A DNA stretch of 64,000 nucleotides from NCBI RefSeq assembly GCF_016592595.1, contig NZ_AP012977.1, positions 1,175,912 through 1,239,911 of the forward strand. Reading direction: 5' to 3'. The stretch comes from Abyssogena phaseoliformis symbiont OG214. Lineage in GTDB: Bacteria; Pseudomonadota; Gammaproteobacteria; PS1; Pseudothioglobaceae. The notes under the pieces were generated by a model that was given only the letters and a program-made list of their open reading frames with translations, had not been told where the DNA came from and searched no databases. Shown one piece after another: positions 1 through 9,305 of the stretch. Both the position numbers and the translations under genes were made by a program. Within the stretch, counting starts at the first letter, position 1; every line of letters starts with the position of its first letter.

Positions 1-1178
1 TTCATTAGCAATCAACTCATTACAGTTTAATGTTAGCCCAGCAATAGATTGTTTTGCTACATTAAAAACTAGAATTTTACCTCCATTGTTAAAAGAAAAT
101 TCAACCGAGCCATCGGCATTATTGGTCAGCGATTTTGAGTCTATTTCATTTTTAATTTTAGTAATAGCGGCTACCTCATCTAGCGTTGCATACTCATTGG
201 AAAAATCTATAGTGCTGATAGGATTACTGTCAGAGTTATAAAGTTTGTCAGCAGTCCAAGTCTCTAGATAAACCTTGAATGATCCATCTTGCACCTCAGC
301 GGCAGCAAAAAATAAATCTTTGTCAGTAAAGTTTTATGCTATGTCAAGTTTATCATTTGAGGTGTCACGATTAGCAATCTCTTTTTGGCGATTAACTTCA
401 TCAGTATTGGTAAATTTTGCCTCAATTTCAGTAGTAAAATCATTGCTATTAGCCTCTACCACTGTATCTGCTTGATGATAATCTACCTCATTGCCAGTAT
501 TAATAAAAGTATTGGTATTGGCAAATAAAGTTTTCGCTAATGATTCGATTTTATTTTATACTTGCTTTTGAATGAGTTTTGTTATTTCGGTATCTAATGT
601 TAAACTCAAGGTTTCAAATTGGGTTTTTAGCGCTTTTTCAATTTCGCCCATCAGCCTAGCAACTGCTTGCGCAGTTTGATATTTTTTTTATATTCAATTG
701 AATTTTTATTATCATCGCTAGCATAGTCATCATATAAGGCATTAACATTAGTATTTATACCTAAATCAACTTTTACCAACTTGGCAGCAGAATCGGCATC
801 TAGTGTTGGATTGGCATCAATTTTGTTTTGTATCATTGTGGTGATAGGGCTAAATAAATGTCTTGCCCTTTGGTGCAGAGAGTACATGGGCATTTACCAC
901 TACAGCATCAGTATCTTCATCAATAGTGGAAGTGGTTACCTCAGCAATAATGGGATTATTTGCCGCATCTGCAAGCAGGGTAAAAGCACCTTTTGCACCC
1001 AAGGTAGTCTGCAGCTCAGAATCTTGACAAACTTTATCATTATTGGCATCTGCACAAACCTTGGCACCTATAAGGTAGCCATCTGCGATATTACCACTAA
1101 TGTGGGTTGTAGATTCTCCACCACCGCCACAACCACTGAAAAACACTTGCAATAACTAAAGTTAGAATTTTTTTTCAT
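1..1178 (-). pseudogene. Broken secreted lipoprotein gene (3' end outside window)
   Basis: Reading leftward from an ATG at 1178, the pieces add up to one long lipoprotein. There is a lysine-rich hydrophobic signal, then a lipobox FSGC followed by a glycine run, then a 'DGYLIGAKVCADANNDKVC' segment typical of gammaproteobacterial surface lipoproteins with calcium-loop-like repeats, and a 'SPITTMIQNKI' segment. The frame is broken several times: an extra A in the A8 run after the start codon and a missing T before the lipobox, an extra T near 862, a shift in the A run near 690, and in-frame stops near 560 and 340. The stretch 1-290 is open again (GSFKVYLETWTADKLYN) and runs off the window. The substrate or role is unknown. 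It lies divergent from the XRE regulator gene. Confidence 0.8.
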
Positions 1179-1355
1179 CTTATTTCTCCACATTCATTTA
1201 AAAAAATAGAAAGGCATTTAAAAATGGAAATACCTAACATTTGGTATAAAGCACTGCCTTAAAGTCTTACTTTATATAAATAAAGCACTTTTAAAAAACA
1301 CTAATGAGTTGATATTGTACATATTTATATTTTTATAGAGGGTAATAATGTTTAT

Positions 1356-1736
1356 ATGAATACTAAAAAACTACAAAAAATAGGGATTGGTGAAAGAATA
1401 CAAATTGCGCGCAAAAAATTAGGCTCGTCTAGCGCAAAGGTGTCAGCGGCAATGGATCTTTCTAGGTCAATGTGTAGTCAATGGGAGCGTGGTATATCCA
1501 ATCCGTCTACTGCACATCTAGTTAAACTGGCTAAAGTACTAGGGGTGTCGTTTGCATGGCTAGCAACTGGGGGTAGTGAAGTTGAAAAAGTGAATAAGGA
1601 AAAACAAATCAACCAAGAAGAATTAAAAATTCTTAAGCAAACTCAACTGCTCAAAATGACTGAGGAATTTAATAAAATGGATTTAGAACAGCAAGAAAAA
1701 TTAGTGGATTTTTTGCAAGTGGCTACTAAATATTAA
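1356..1736 (+). CDS. Small XRE-family transcriptional regulator
   Basis: 126 aa with one helix-turn-helix domain of the Cro/C1 type at about residues 11-70 (IGERIQIARKKLG, then SQWERGISNPSTAHLVKLAKVL, then the typical SFAWLATG ending). A charged helical tail of about 50 residues follows and may mediate dimerisation. The best Shine-Dalgarno match (AGAGGG, 1337-1342) is better placed for an ATG at 1348, which opens a three-codon frame (MFI, stop 1357-1359) whose TGA overlaps this ATG, so re-initiation is possible. Its target is not evident. It is divergent from the broken lipoprotein gene and convergent with the UbiH-type gene, with an 11-bp overlap of the 3' ends. Confidence 0.85.
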   Translation: MNTKKLQKIGIGERIQIARKKLGSSSAKVSAAMDLSRSMCSQWERGISNPSTAHLVKLAKVLGVSFAWLATGGSEVEKVNKEKQINQEELKILKQTQLLKMTEEFNKMDLEQQEKLVDFLQVATKY

Positions 1737-2907
1737 ATGGTGTATTACCTGAGGCTTGTTTTTGCAAGAAAGACTTTAAAGTCAGGCTTTCGTTGATTAA
1801 ATTCATACCAAAACCACGTAACCATCTAAGTGGCTCGTTATTTTCTTTATAAATCCAATTGAGCCCAGTCATGGTTTTTGCCATAAGTTCATTGTCCAAT
1901 CTCATGGCTCTGGCGTATTTTCGTAATACTAAATAATCGCCTAAAGGTTTATTATTGGCTTGTAATTGTTGTGATAATTCTGCAACATCGTAAAAACCTA
2001 AATTAACGCCTTGACCTGCAAGGGGATGGATATTATGTGCGGCATCGCCGATTAATGCTAAATTATTTTGCACATAATCTTGTGCACTACGCTCAATGAG
2101 TGGTAAAGCTTGAATATTGCTAACAACTTTAAATCGACCAAATCTATACTCAACATCTTGGGAAAGCCTGTCAGCAAACTGCTCAGTTGAAAGTTGCATA
2201 AGTTCATCAGCCAAATGATTTTCTGCCGACCAGACAATAGATGCTTGTGTGTCGCTTAAAGGCAGTAAGGCAATAATGCTGTCTGACAAAAAGCGTTGCC
2301 AGGTTGTATTTTGAAAACTTTGCAATGATTCAATATTACAAATAATGGCTTTTTGTTGGTAATTATTCTCAATATATTCAATACCTGCCAATTCTCTAAC
2401 GTTTGATTTAGCGCCATCTGCGCCAATCAATAAACTGCATGTTATCTGCTGATTATTATCCAAATCAAGCTGATAGCCATCATCAATTTTATGAATAGCA
2501 GTTAGTTTCGTACGAATAAATTCAATATGGACTTTTTCTAATGCCGTATACATTGCAGATTGTATGGCATCATTTTCAATGATATGGCCCAATTGCTTAA
2601 CACCTTCATCTTCTTTATGAAAATCTAAACTGCCATGAGAGTTTTGATCCCAAACATGGGTATCAGTAAACGCATGTTTACGCTTAATTAGCCCCCACAC
2701 GCCAATATTTTTTAAAAGTATCTCTGATTTAGGCGTAATCGCACTAACGCGTGCATGAAACTTATCCTGTAATCTTGGATTAAGGTGATTAGGTTCAATA
2801 ATAGTAATCTTTAAGCCTTTATTAATCATAGATAGAGCAAATGCTTGCCCCACCATACCACCGCCGATAATGGCGATGTCATATTGCAAATTGTTTTCAG
2901 GGTGCAT
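1726..2907 (-). CDS. UbiH/UbiF/VisC-family FAD-dependent ubiquinone hydroxylase
   Basis: 393 aa flavoprotein monooxygenase, the size usual for the family. It shows the N-terminal FAD dinucleotide fold (AIIGGGMVGQAFAL), the middle DG motif (LIGADGAKSNVRELAG) and the C-terminal GD motif (LALIGDAAHNIHPLAGQGVN), all intact. Family members hydroxylate the ring of ubiquinone precursors at the inner membrane. Which carbon this one acts on (UbiH, UbiI, UbiF or a broad UbiM type) cannot be told by eye; the text is somewhat nearer E. coli UbiF. Its ATG shares one base with the pmbA stop (TAATG), so the two are translationally coupled. Confidence 0.88.
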   Translation of the reverse strand: MHPENNLQYDIAIIGGGMVGQAFALSMINKGLKITIIEPNHLNPRLQDKFHARVSAITPKSEILLKNIGVWGLIKRKHAFTDTHVWDQNSHGSLDFHKEDEGVKQLGHIIENDAIQSAMYTALEKVHIEFIRTKLTAIHKIDDGYQLDLDNNQQITCSLLIGADGAKSNVRELAGIEYIENNYQQKAIICNIESLQSFQNTTWQRFLSDSIIALLPLSDTQASIVWSAENHLADELMQLSTEQFADRLSQDVEYRFGRFKVVSNIQALPLIERSAQDYVQNNLALIGDAAHNIHPLAGQGVNLGFYDVAELSQQLQANNKPLGDYLVLRKYARAMRLDNELMAKTMTGLNWIYKENNEPLRWLRGFGMNLINESLTLKSFLQKQASGNTPFNI

Positions 2908-4226
2908 TACACCTCTCCTGCAATGGTCATCTGATTCACTAAAACAGAGCCAACTTTAATATTACTACGGTGGTCAACATCTGAACCAATGCGTTCAACG
3001 CCTAACAGCATTTCTTTAAGATTACCAGCAATTGTAATGCCTGACACTGGATATTGAATTTTGCCATTATCCACCCAAAAGCCCAAAGCACCACGAGAAT
3101 AGTCACCCGTTATATCATTCACGCCTTGCCCCATCAACTCAGTTACCACTAAGCCCTGATGCATGTCCTTAATCATCTCATCAAGCCCACCTTCAAACCC
3201 ATGCTCAATCATCACATTGTTCACTCCGCCTGCATTTGCCGTGGTTTTAAGACCTAACTGATTAGCTGAATATTGCCCCATAATATAACTTTTCACTTGG
3301 CCATCTTTGACAAAATATTGCCGTCTTTTTAGCACGCCATCTTGGTCAAAGGCCTTAGCACCAATGGTTTTTTTAACCAATGGGTTTTCTAATAAACTAA
3401 TGCCACTAGGCATGACTTTTTGCTCAATACTACCTAATAAAAATGTTGATTTTTTATATTGACGAGTGCCACTTAATGCGCCCATTAATTGTGCAAATAA
3501 TCCACCAGACAAGCGTGATGTGAAAATAACTGGACATTTTTTCGAGGCAAGTGATCTTGCACCGAGTTTATTAATGGCTAATTTTGCTGCTTTTTGACCG
3601 ATAACCTCTGGTAGTTCTAAATCATTACTATCTAATGCTGATGTATATTCATAAGCTGTTTGCATATCTTTACCTTGTTTGGCGATAATGGAACAATGAA
3701 GCGAATGCTTAGCACCTTGTTGTACTGCCATCATGTCATGTGAGTTAACATACAAACCCTTACCTTGAAAACTTGATAGTTCAGCACCATCTGAGTTGTT
3801 AATATATTTTTGCTCTAGTGCTTTTGCTTCACAACGCATGGCCAATTCAATACTATCACTTGGATCTAGATCCCACGGGTAATACAAATCTAAATCAGGT
3901 GGATTAAACGCCATTAATTCTTTTGGTGCTAAACCATTAAACGCATCATTTTGTGTGTATTTAGCAATTAGACAAGCAGATTCAATGGTTTTACTAATGC
4001 CCTGTCTGCTCAAATCAACACTAGATGCGTGCCCTTTTTTATTGCCCATATAAACATTAATATCAAAACTCTTGTCTAAGTGATATTCTAAAGTTTCAAC
4101 TTTACCTAATCTGACAGCAGTAGAAATGCCAGAACTTGAACTTAACGAAATTTCATAATCAGTAATACCACACTTTTTTAATAAATCAATAGCAAGTTGC
4201 GCGGTGTTTTCTAATGAGGATGACAT
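2907..4226 (-). CDS. pmbA: PmbA/TldE metalloprotease-complex subunit
   Basis: 439 aa, full length for PmbA (TldE), the partner of TldD. In E. coli the TldD-TldE complex processes peptides such as microcin B17 and CcdA; TldE itself lacks the zinc site. The N-terminal part (ITDYEISLSSSSGIS ... RLGKVETLEYHLDKS) and the C-terminal part (GVNDITGDYSRGALGFWVDNG ... PVSGITIAGNLKEML) match the family strongly. It is first of a pair with the UbiH-type gene (one-base stop/start overlap). tldD is not in this window. Confidence 0.92.
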   Translation of the reverse strand: MSSSLENTAQLAIDLLKKCGITDYEISLSSSSGISTAVRLGKVETLEYHLDKSFDINVYMGNKKGHASSVDLSRQGISKTIESACLIAKYTQNDAFNGLAPKELMAFNPPDLDLYYPWDLDPSDSIELAMRCEAKALEQKYINNSDGAELSSFQGKGLYVNSHDMMAVQQGAKHSLHCSIIAKQGKDMQTAYEYTSALDSNDLELPEVIGQKAAKLAINKLGARSLASKKCPVIFTSRLSGGLFAQLMGALSGTRQYKKSTFLLGSIEQKVMPSGISLLENPLVKKTIGAKAFDQDGVLKRRQYFVKDGQVKSYIMGQYSANQLGLKTTANAGGVNNVMIEHGFEGGLDEMIKDMHQGLVVTELMGQGVNDITGDYSRGALGFWVDNGKIQYPVSGITIAGNLKEMLLGVERIGSDVDHRSNIKVGSVLVNQMTIAGEV

Positions 4227-4233
4227 GATAAAA

Positions 4234-4992
4234 TTATACTAAATAATCAAAATTTGTAGACTTGGGGAAACTTATAGCGCTATGTGAATGATTCATACGC
4301 ATGCTGTCAAATATCATAGATTTAATCGGCATCCATAATGCCATAATGCCTAATACAATAATCAACAAGCCGGATAAACGCCGTACCCAAGGTTTTTGAA
4401 TTAAAAAACCCAGTTGGGTAGATAGGCTTGCCATTAGCAACAAGCTTGGTAATGTCCCTAGTCCAAATGCTAGCATAATTAAACCACCTTCAAGCATCGA
4501 GCCAGACAAAACAGCAAAACTAAGCGCACCATAAACCAAACCACAAGGGATGCCACCCCATAATAAGCCAGTAAAAAATGCACTTCTAAGATTTCTAATT
4601 GGCAAAAACCGTTGAGTTAATGGCTGTAATTTTGCCCAAAGTTTAGCACCAAGTTTTTCCAATATTTGAATACTGGATGACCAATTACCGATATATAGCC
4701 CCACCATAACCATCAACACACCTGAAAATATTCGCAAAACCTTATCAAATACACTCATTTGTAAAGTCTGTGCCAATAGCGTGCCAATTAAGCCAAAAAT
4801 AGTCCCCATTAGCATATAGCTTAGAATTCTACCAAGGTTATAATTTAGATGAAAAAGTACTACTTTTTTTGGATTGGTTCTCACTTGTGGGTCAAGCCCA
4901 GCACTGAGCATACCTACCACACCACCACACATACCTAGGCAGTGCACGCCACCTAATAACCCCATTAAAAAAACACTAGAAAAAATATCCAT
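4234..4992 (-). CDS. TauE/UreH-like (DsbD_2-type) integral membrane protein
   Basis: 252 aa with about six hydrophobic segments. The first carries GLLGGVHCLGMCGG, the hallmark of the 'sulfite exporter TauE/SafE' family variant also called UreH-like or DsbD_2 (cytochrome c biogenesis transmembrane region). A second copy of the pattern, GLLWGGIPCGLVYGAL, sits near residue 145, as expected for an internally repeated fold with cysteine/proline motifs. Family members are linked to metal or thiol transport and cytochrome oxidase maturation; the cargo here is unknown. Its start codon directly abuts the corC stop, so the two are probably co-translated. Confidence 0.8.
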   Translation of the reverse strand: MDIFSSVFLMGLLGGVHCLGMCGGVVGMLSAGLDPQVRTNPKKVVLFHLNYNLGRILSYMLMGTIFGLIGTLLAQTLQMSVFDKVLRIFSGVLMVMVGLYIGNWSSSIQILEKLGAKLWAKLQPLTQRFLPIRNLRSAFFTGLLWGGIPCGLVYGALSFAVLSGSMLEGGLIMLAFGLGTLPSLLLMASLSTQLGFLIQKPWVRRLSGLLIIVLGIMALWMPIKSMIFDSMRMNHSHSAISFPKSTNFDYLV

Positions 4993-5840
4993 TAAGTGTT
5001 ACCGCCACCCAACGAGCACTCTACTTCAAGCAAATGAATACGCCTAGAGTCAGTTTTTAAAATTTTAAAATCAAAGCCTTGTAGTGATATTTCATCCATC
5101 TGCTCGGGCAAACGAGTAAAGCCCTTAATGACCAAGCCAGCTACTGTGTCAATATTTTCGACTTGTAATTTCACCCCAAAGAACTCATCAAATTCTTCAA
5201 TAGGGGTGTTGGCTTTAAGCAAGAACCTACCTTCACCAAAATCAATAATGTTATCTTCTTCTAAATCGTGCTCATCTTCAATCTCACCCACGATTTGTTC
5301 TAATACATCTTCAAGCGTTACCAAACCTGCAATTTCGCCATATTCATCCATCACAATTGCCATGTGTGATTTTTTTTGTTGAAAATCTCTTAACAATGCA
5401 CCAAGGGTTTTGCTTTCTGGCACAAGAATAGAATCTCGTAAATACTCTTTATAATTAAACTCAGACTTTTGGTCGCCTGCTAAAAACTCAAGCAAATCCT
5501 TAGCCAAAATCACACCTTGAATTTTGTTCTTATTGCTATTAATAATTGGAAATCTAGAGTGTGAAGATTTAATCATAATATTAAGCAATTCTTTAGTACT
5601 TGCTTGATGCTTAATCATCACCATTTTTGATTTTGGCACCATTACATCACGCACTTCTAGCTTTTCAAGCTGCATCGTACCTTCAATAATTGAGCGAGAA
5701 TGGGAGTCAATGACATGGTTTTCCTCCGCTTCTTTAAGCACTTGTAAAAGCTCATCACTTGAGCGTAGTGGCGTATGCAGACAGCGTTTTTTAAGTCTTT
5801 GTAAAAAGGAGGATTTCGATGGAAGCTGTTCTTCGTTCAT
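4992..5840 (-). CDS. corC: CorC/HlyC-type CBS-domain protein
   Basis: 282 aa soluble protein with an N-terminal lead, two CBS domains (around residues 65-185; VRDVMVPKSKMV ... SRFPIINSNKNKIQGVILAKDLLEF, then MAIVMDEYGEIAGLVTLEDVLEQIVGEI) and a C-terminal CorC_HlyC domain (RFLLKANTPIEEFDEFFG). It has no membrane domain, as in E. coli CorC/YbeX, which has been linked to Mg/Co efflux and more recently to ribosome metabolism. It is followed by the TauE-like gene. The usual neighbours ybeY and lnt are not here. Confidence 0.88.
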   Translation of the reverse strand: MNEEQLPSKSSFLQRLKKRCLHTPLRSSDELLQVLKEAEENHVIDSHSRSIIEGTMQLEKLEVRDVMVPKSKMVMIKHQASTKELLNIMIKSSHSRFPIINSNKNKIQGVILAKDLLEFLAGDQKSEFNYKEYLRDSILVPESKTLGALLRDFQQKKSHMAIVMDEYGEIAGLVTLEDVLEQIVGEIEDEHDLEEDNIIDFGEGRFLLKANTPIEEFDEFFGVKLQVENIDTVAGLVIKGFTRLPEQMDEISLQGFDFKILKTDSRRIHLLEVECSLGGGNT

Positions 5841-5878
5841 TAACGTTTATGTAGATTAAAGCATTATTTTAACAAAGT

Positions 5879-6175
5879 TCAAGTTTTTTTACCACTGCGC
5901 ATTTTTTTACCTTGCGCAGCTCGCTCCTTGCGCACTGCTTTAGGGTCAGCAATCAGTGGACGGTAAATCTCAACTCGGTCTTTGTCTCTAAGTATTGTAT
6001 CAAGTTTGGCAATTTTTCCAAAAATACCGGTTTTGTCTTTGATAAGGTCAATCTGTGGATAAATATCCAACATACCCGATGCCTCAATCGCTTGCTTTAA
6101 GGTCGTCCCCTCGTTCACTTTTAACTCAAGTAAAGTTTGCTTATCTCTTAAAGCGTAGGCGACCTCAATTTGCAT
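5879..6175 (-). CDS. rnfH: RnfH-family (ubiquitin-fold) protein
   Basis: 98 aa from the ATG at 6175; a longer frame reaches 6265 but only by reading through the hisA 3' end. The core '[21 protein letters not shown]' and '[19 protein letters not shown]' are typical of the RnfH/RatB family, small beta-grasp proteins of unclear role. It ends in a basic tail (KKMRSGKKT). The ATG lies inside hisA (11-base overlap with its TGA), so translation is likely coupled to hisA. In many gammaproteobacteria this gene sits by ratA and smpB, not by hisA. Confidence 0.85.
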   Translation of the reverse strand: MQIEVAYALRDKQTLLELKVNEGTTLKQAIEASGMLDIYPQIDLIKDKTGIFGKIAKLDTILRDKDRVEIYRPLIADPKAVRKERAAQGKKMRSGKKT

Positions 6176-6896
6176 CGCAAAATTGTTGTGCTTGTTTAAA
6201 ATCAAGCGTGCCTTCATAAATTGCCCGTCCAGTAATCGCCCCCATAATGCCATGGTGCGCCTCAACTAATAATCCAGAGATGTCTTCCATATTGGTAATT
6301 CCACCTGAAGCAATGATGGAGATTGAGGTTTGCTTAGCAAGATTAACTGTAGCTTTAACATTCACTCCCCGCATCATTCCATCGCGTGCAATATCCGTAT
6401 AAACAATAGAACTCACTCCATCTTGTTCAAATTGTTTCGATAAATCCACCACATTCAAATCCGTTTGTTGCGCCCAACCTTGTGTTGCCACCAAGCCATC
6501 ATTCGCATCCAAACCCACAATCACCTTACCAGGGAATTCACGACACAGTTCAGACACAAACTCAGGATTTGTTACCGCCATCGTGCCAATAATCAAATAA
6601 CCAATGCCCGCTTCAATATAAGTATTCGCAATCTGCATACTACGAATACCACCTCCGATTTGCACTGGTAAATCTGGAAATGCTTGAGTAATCGCCATCA
6701 CACTTTGCACATTCACTGGCTTACCCTCAAACGCGCCATTAAGATCCACCAAGTGTAATCGTCTTGCACCTTGCTCTACCCATTGTGTTGCCATTGCTAC
6801 TGGATTATCAGAAAATACCGTGGTATCTTCCATCAAACCTTGCCTTAGGCGGACGCATTGGCCATCTTTTAAATCTATTGCTGGAATAACAACCAT
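6165..6896 (-). CDS. hisA: HisA, phosphoribosylformimino-AICAR-phosphate isomerase
   Basis: 243 aa (beta/alpha)8 barrel catalysing the Amadori rearrangement of ProFAR in histidine synthesis. It has the catalytic aspartate near residue 8 ([10 protein letters not shown]), the second half's aspartate near 129 (VGLDANDG), and both phosphate-binding loops ([15 protein letters not shown]). It stands apart from hisF and hisH, which are not visible in the window; the rnfH start overlaps its end. Confidence 0.95.
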   Translation of the reverse strand: MVVIPAIDLKDGQCVRLRQGLMEDTTVFSDNPVAMATQWVEQGARRLHLVDLNGAFEGKPVNVQSVMAITQAFPDLPVQIGGGIRSMQIANTYIEAGIGYLIIGTMAVTNPEFVSELCREFPGKVIVGLDANDGLVATQGWAQQTDLNVVDLSKQFEQDGVSSIVYTDIARDGMMRGVNVKATVNLAKQTSISIIASGGITNMEDISGLLVEAHHGIMGAITGRAIYEGTLDFKQAQQFCDAN

Positions 6897-7265
6897 ACTT
6901 TTCTCTTAATTATCGTGCCAACAATACCCAATCACTTTAACCAAACATTACTGATTAGCATTCTAGCCACTTTTAAAATCTGACAACAAGCCCTGATGCA
7001 ATTTATCAATCGCATCTTCTCAATAACCGCTTATTTTTTCTTGTCTTTCTAGTTGTGTATTATAACTTTTAGATCCTTGCTTGCTCTATAAGTTTTTCTA
7101 CTCAATATTATTGACTTTTGGCTAACAACATCCCTTAGCAATAAAAATACACATTTAACACTGTATTAATATGCTTAAGTAGTGACCCTAAGAGTATAAA
7201 CTTGTTGATTCAATTGAAGTCTCTATATAATTTATAGTTTTTAGATGTTACCCCTTTGTTTGTCC
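6897..7265 (-). other. Gene-poor stretch, possibly very old remnant
   Basis: No intact gene of useful length. On the minus strand near 6968-7021 a short protein-like run (EDAIDKLHQGLLSDFKSG) ends in TAG, which could be what is left of a gene upstream of hisA, but I cannot identify it. No clear promoter, hairpin or RNA gene was found. Confidence 0.3.
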
Positions 7266-7448
7266 TTATTTATTGCCACTAATCACTAAGACTATATTTT
7301 TAGTGATAGGAACTAGTATTAAAATCAAAGGAATTACGTTAGGATTAAAGCCTAGATCTATTAAATTCATAAACAAAGAAATAAACCCAGACATGAAAAA
7401 AGCTATTATTAGCGCATAAAGAATACGCTGTGTTTTACTTTCAAACAT
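7266..7448 (-). CDS. Small DUF2798-like membrane protein
   Basis: 60 aa with two hydrophobic segments. The N-terminal half (RILYALIIAFFMSGFISLFMN) and the following LIDLGFNP resemble DUF2798 proteins, which have two transmembrane helices and no known function. It is a little shorter than usual family members (70-80 aa), so the C-terminus may be cut. A plausible Shine-Dalgarno (AAGAGG) lies upstream. It sits among decaying genes. Confidence 0.5.
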   Translation of the reverse strand: MFESKTQRILYALIIAFFMSGFISLFMNLIDLGFNPNVIPLILILVPITKNIVLVISGNK

Positions 7449-7489
7449 TTTATACCTCTTTTAACTGATAACTATTATGGATACTCTTA

Positions 7490-7918
7490 TCATTCACCAA
7501 TGGTTGACATGCTAACCCATGGTTCTTGTATTTCTAACGCATCGCCCTCTTGCAATAGTTCAATTGATATATTATCAGGTGAGCGTACAAAAGCCATATG
7601 CCCATTTTTAGGCGGAAAATTAATAACAACACCTGCATCTATCAACCGCTTGCATGTCTCATATATATTTTTTACTCTAAATGCTAAGTGCCCAAAATTC
7701 CTCCCCCCAGCATATTCTTCTTTATTCCAATTGTGAGTAATTTCAATTAATGGCGGGTTTGGATGGTTAACATCTTCATCTGCTGCCAAAAAAATAAGCG
7801 TGAACTCCCCTTGGGGATAATCCTTCCTACTAACTTCAATCAAACCCAAAACATCACAATAAAAATGCAATGTTTTATCCAAATCAGTTGCTCTAATCAT
7901 GGTATGTAAGTACTTCAT
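7490..7918 (-). CDS. Glyoxalase/VOC-superfamily protein, lactoylglutathione-lyase-like
   Basis: 142 aa, one vicinal-oxygen-chelate domain. It shows the glyoxalase I pattern: MIRATDLDKTLHFYCDVLGL, then a GEFTLIFLA strand, ITHNW, a GRNFGHLAFRV strand with the metal-ligand histidine, and RSPDNISIELLQ with the ligand glutamate. Glyoxalase I converts the methylglyoxal-glutathione adduct to lactoylglutathione. This looks intact, although its neighbours (HAD phosphatase, DJ-1 proteins) are broken. A shift of function to another VOC reaction cannot be excluded. Confidence 0.8.
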   Translation of the reverse strand: MKYLHTMIRATDLDKTLHFYCDVLGLIEVSRKDYPQGEFTLIFLAADEDVNHPNPPLIEITHNWNKEEYAGGRNFGHLAFRVKNIYETCKRLIDAGVVINFPPKNGHMAFVRSPDNISIELLQEGDALEIQEPWVSMSTIGE

Positions 7919-7927
7919 ATTTATTTC

Positions 7928-8649
7928 CTATTGCTCACAAAATTGAATCTTCTCAATTGGCTTGAGGAACTCTGGCACCGTATGAGCATCAATTGATTTG
8001 TTTTTTACAGTGTCTAAATGTTCCTGTATTTTATACCCCCATCTAGCCCATATCGTTGAAATACCTAAAGACTTTGACTCCAAAACATTTGGCAAATTAT
8101 CATCGCAAAAAACCATGGGGACTTTTTGTTCATTGGCTTGTTTGTAAAGCGACTTTAACATCTCAACTTTTGACTTTAATCCGCCGAATACATTGTCAGG
8201 ACTGATTGAAATTTTATTTTCATCGCAAATTGCGCAGATTGATTCTTTATTTTTACCAGAAACTATAAACAACTGTTGGTTTGAATCAAATACCGCTTCG
8301 ATTCCAGAATACAAACCATGCATTAGGATTTTCACCTCTAAACTGCTGTCTTGTTTTTTGAAAAATTGTGGTAAAGTTATCAACTGTTTCTTTATCAATT
8401 GTAGAGAAAAAATCTTGGAAATCTAATTGTTTCTCTATTACAATTTCAGAGTTATTCTTAAGTATATGGCACAATAAAGTGGCCATCATATCTAACATAG
8501 TTCCGATAAAGCCTAAACATCTACTTAAAACTAGTAGGGATTTTCTCCAAAACAGTTTTTGGGTCTTTTGGCATCTTTTGCTTGTGCCAAACAATCCAAG
8601 ATACAATCAAACATTCACCAACACCGTCAAAATCTAAACATAAAAACAT
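7928..8649 (-). pseudogene. Broken HAD-superfamily phosphatase
   Basis: From an ATG at 8649 with a good Shine-Dalgarno (AAGGTGAG) the frame begins MFLCLDFDGVGECL, the HAD motif I (DxDG). It shifts at about 8535, continues as 'CLGFIGTMLDMMATLLCHIL' with FSTIDKETVDNFTTIFQKTR, and shifts again near 8320 into HGLYSGIEAVFDSN, then IVSGKN (motif II region) and MVFCDDNLPNV (motif IV). All main HAD motifs can be found, so the gene was functional recently and now has at least two frameshifts. Substrate unknown. Confidence 0.75.
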
Positions 8650-8719
8650 CTTCTCACCTTTTTTTAATTGATTAATGAAAGCTAATTAAACTATGATTGG
8701 CTTTTCTAACACAGGGTCA

Positions 8720-9264
8720 TTAGCTAAGTAGCGTTTTGTACGCATCAAATACTGCTCTCATAAACTTCCCACTTTCTACATAATATGAGCATGTCATAAT
8801 ATTCTTATCTGTAACCACATCTGCCTCTACGACTAAAGCGCCAGGATTAACCATATCGTCTTTTAAGCCCGGGTACGCACAAGCATTAACCCCTTTCATA
8901 ATACCTGCTGATATCATAATCCAAGGACCGTGGCAAAGACCGCCAACAACTTTACCTTGTTTAGCCATTTCATTTACGAATTTTTTAACCCTTTCATCTT
9001 GTCTTACACGGTCAGGTGTTTCGTATCCACCAGTTAAAATAACACAATTATAGTTTTTTGTATCTAATTGATCAAAGGTGATGTTGTCTTTAGAACGTTT
9101 GACCATAGGTACTGTTATGCCATATTTCCCCTGTTACTAGCTCACCATCTTTTGTGGCAATGTCAACATCATATCCTTCTTCTTTATATCTATAGTATGA
9201 GTAAACCACATCATGATCCAGTAATAATAACCACTTTAATATTATTTTCTACTTTATTTTTCAT
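8720..9264 (-). pseudogene. Broken DJ-1/PfpI-family protein (copy 1)
   Basis: The intact C-terminal 128 residues contain the family core: NCVILTGGYETPDRVR, then VVGGLCHGPWIMISAG, with the nucleophile cysteine in the 'CHGP' elbow. Upstream, an ATG at 9264 behind GGAG opens a frame (MKNKVENNIKVVIITGS) that hits a TGA almost at once. Its continuation is in another frame (YRYKEEGYDVDIATKDGELV), and a second shift near 9127 joins YGITVPMVKRS. Two lesions therefore separate the start from the core. Family members are deglycases, proteases or chaperones. Confidence 0.75.
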
Positions 9265-9305
9265 TTTTTATTCTCCAAATTGTTAATAAATACTTCGATT
9301 GCTAA

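Noticed and set aside
6968..7021. Remnant gene upstream of hisA
   Set aside because: Only about 18 codons look protein-like; not enough to name or claim a gene.
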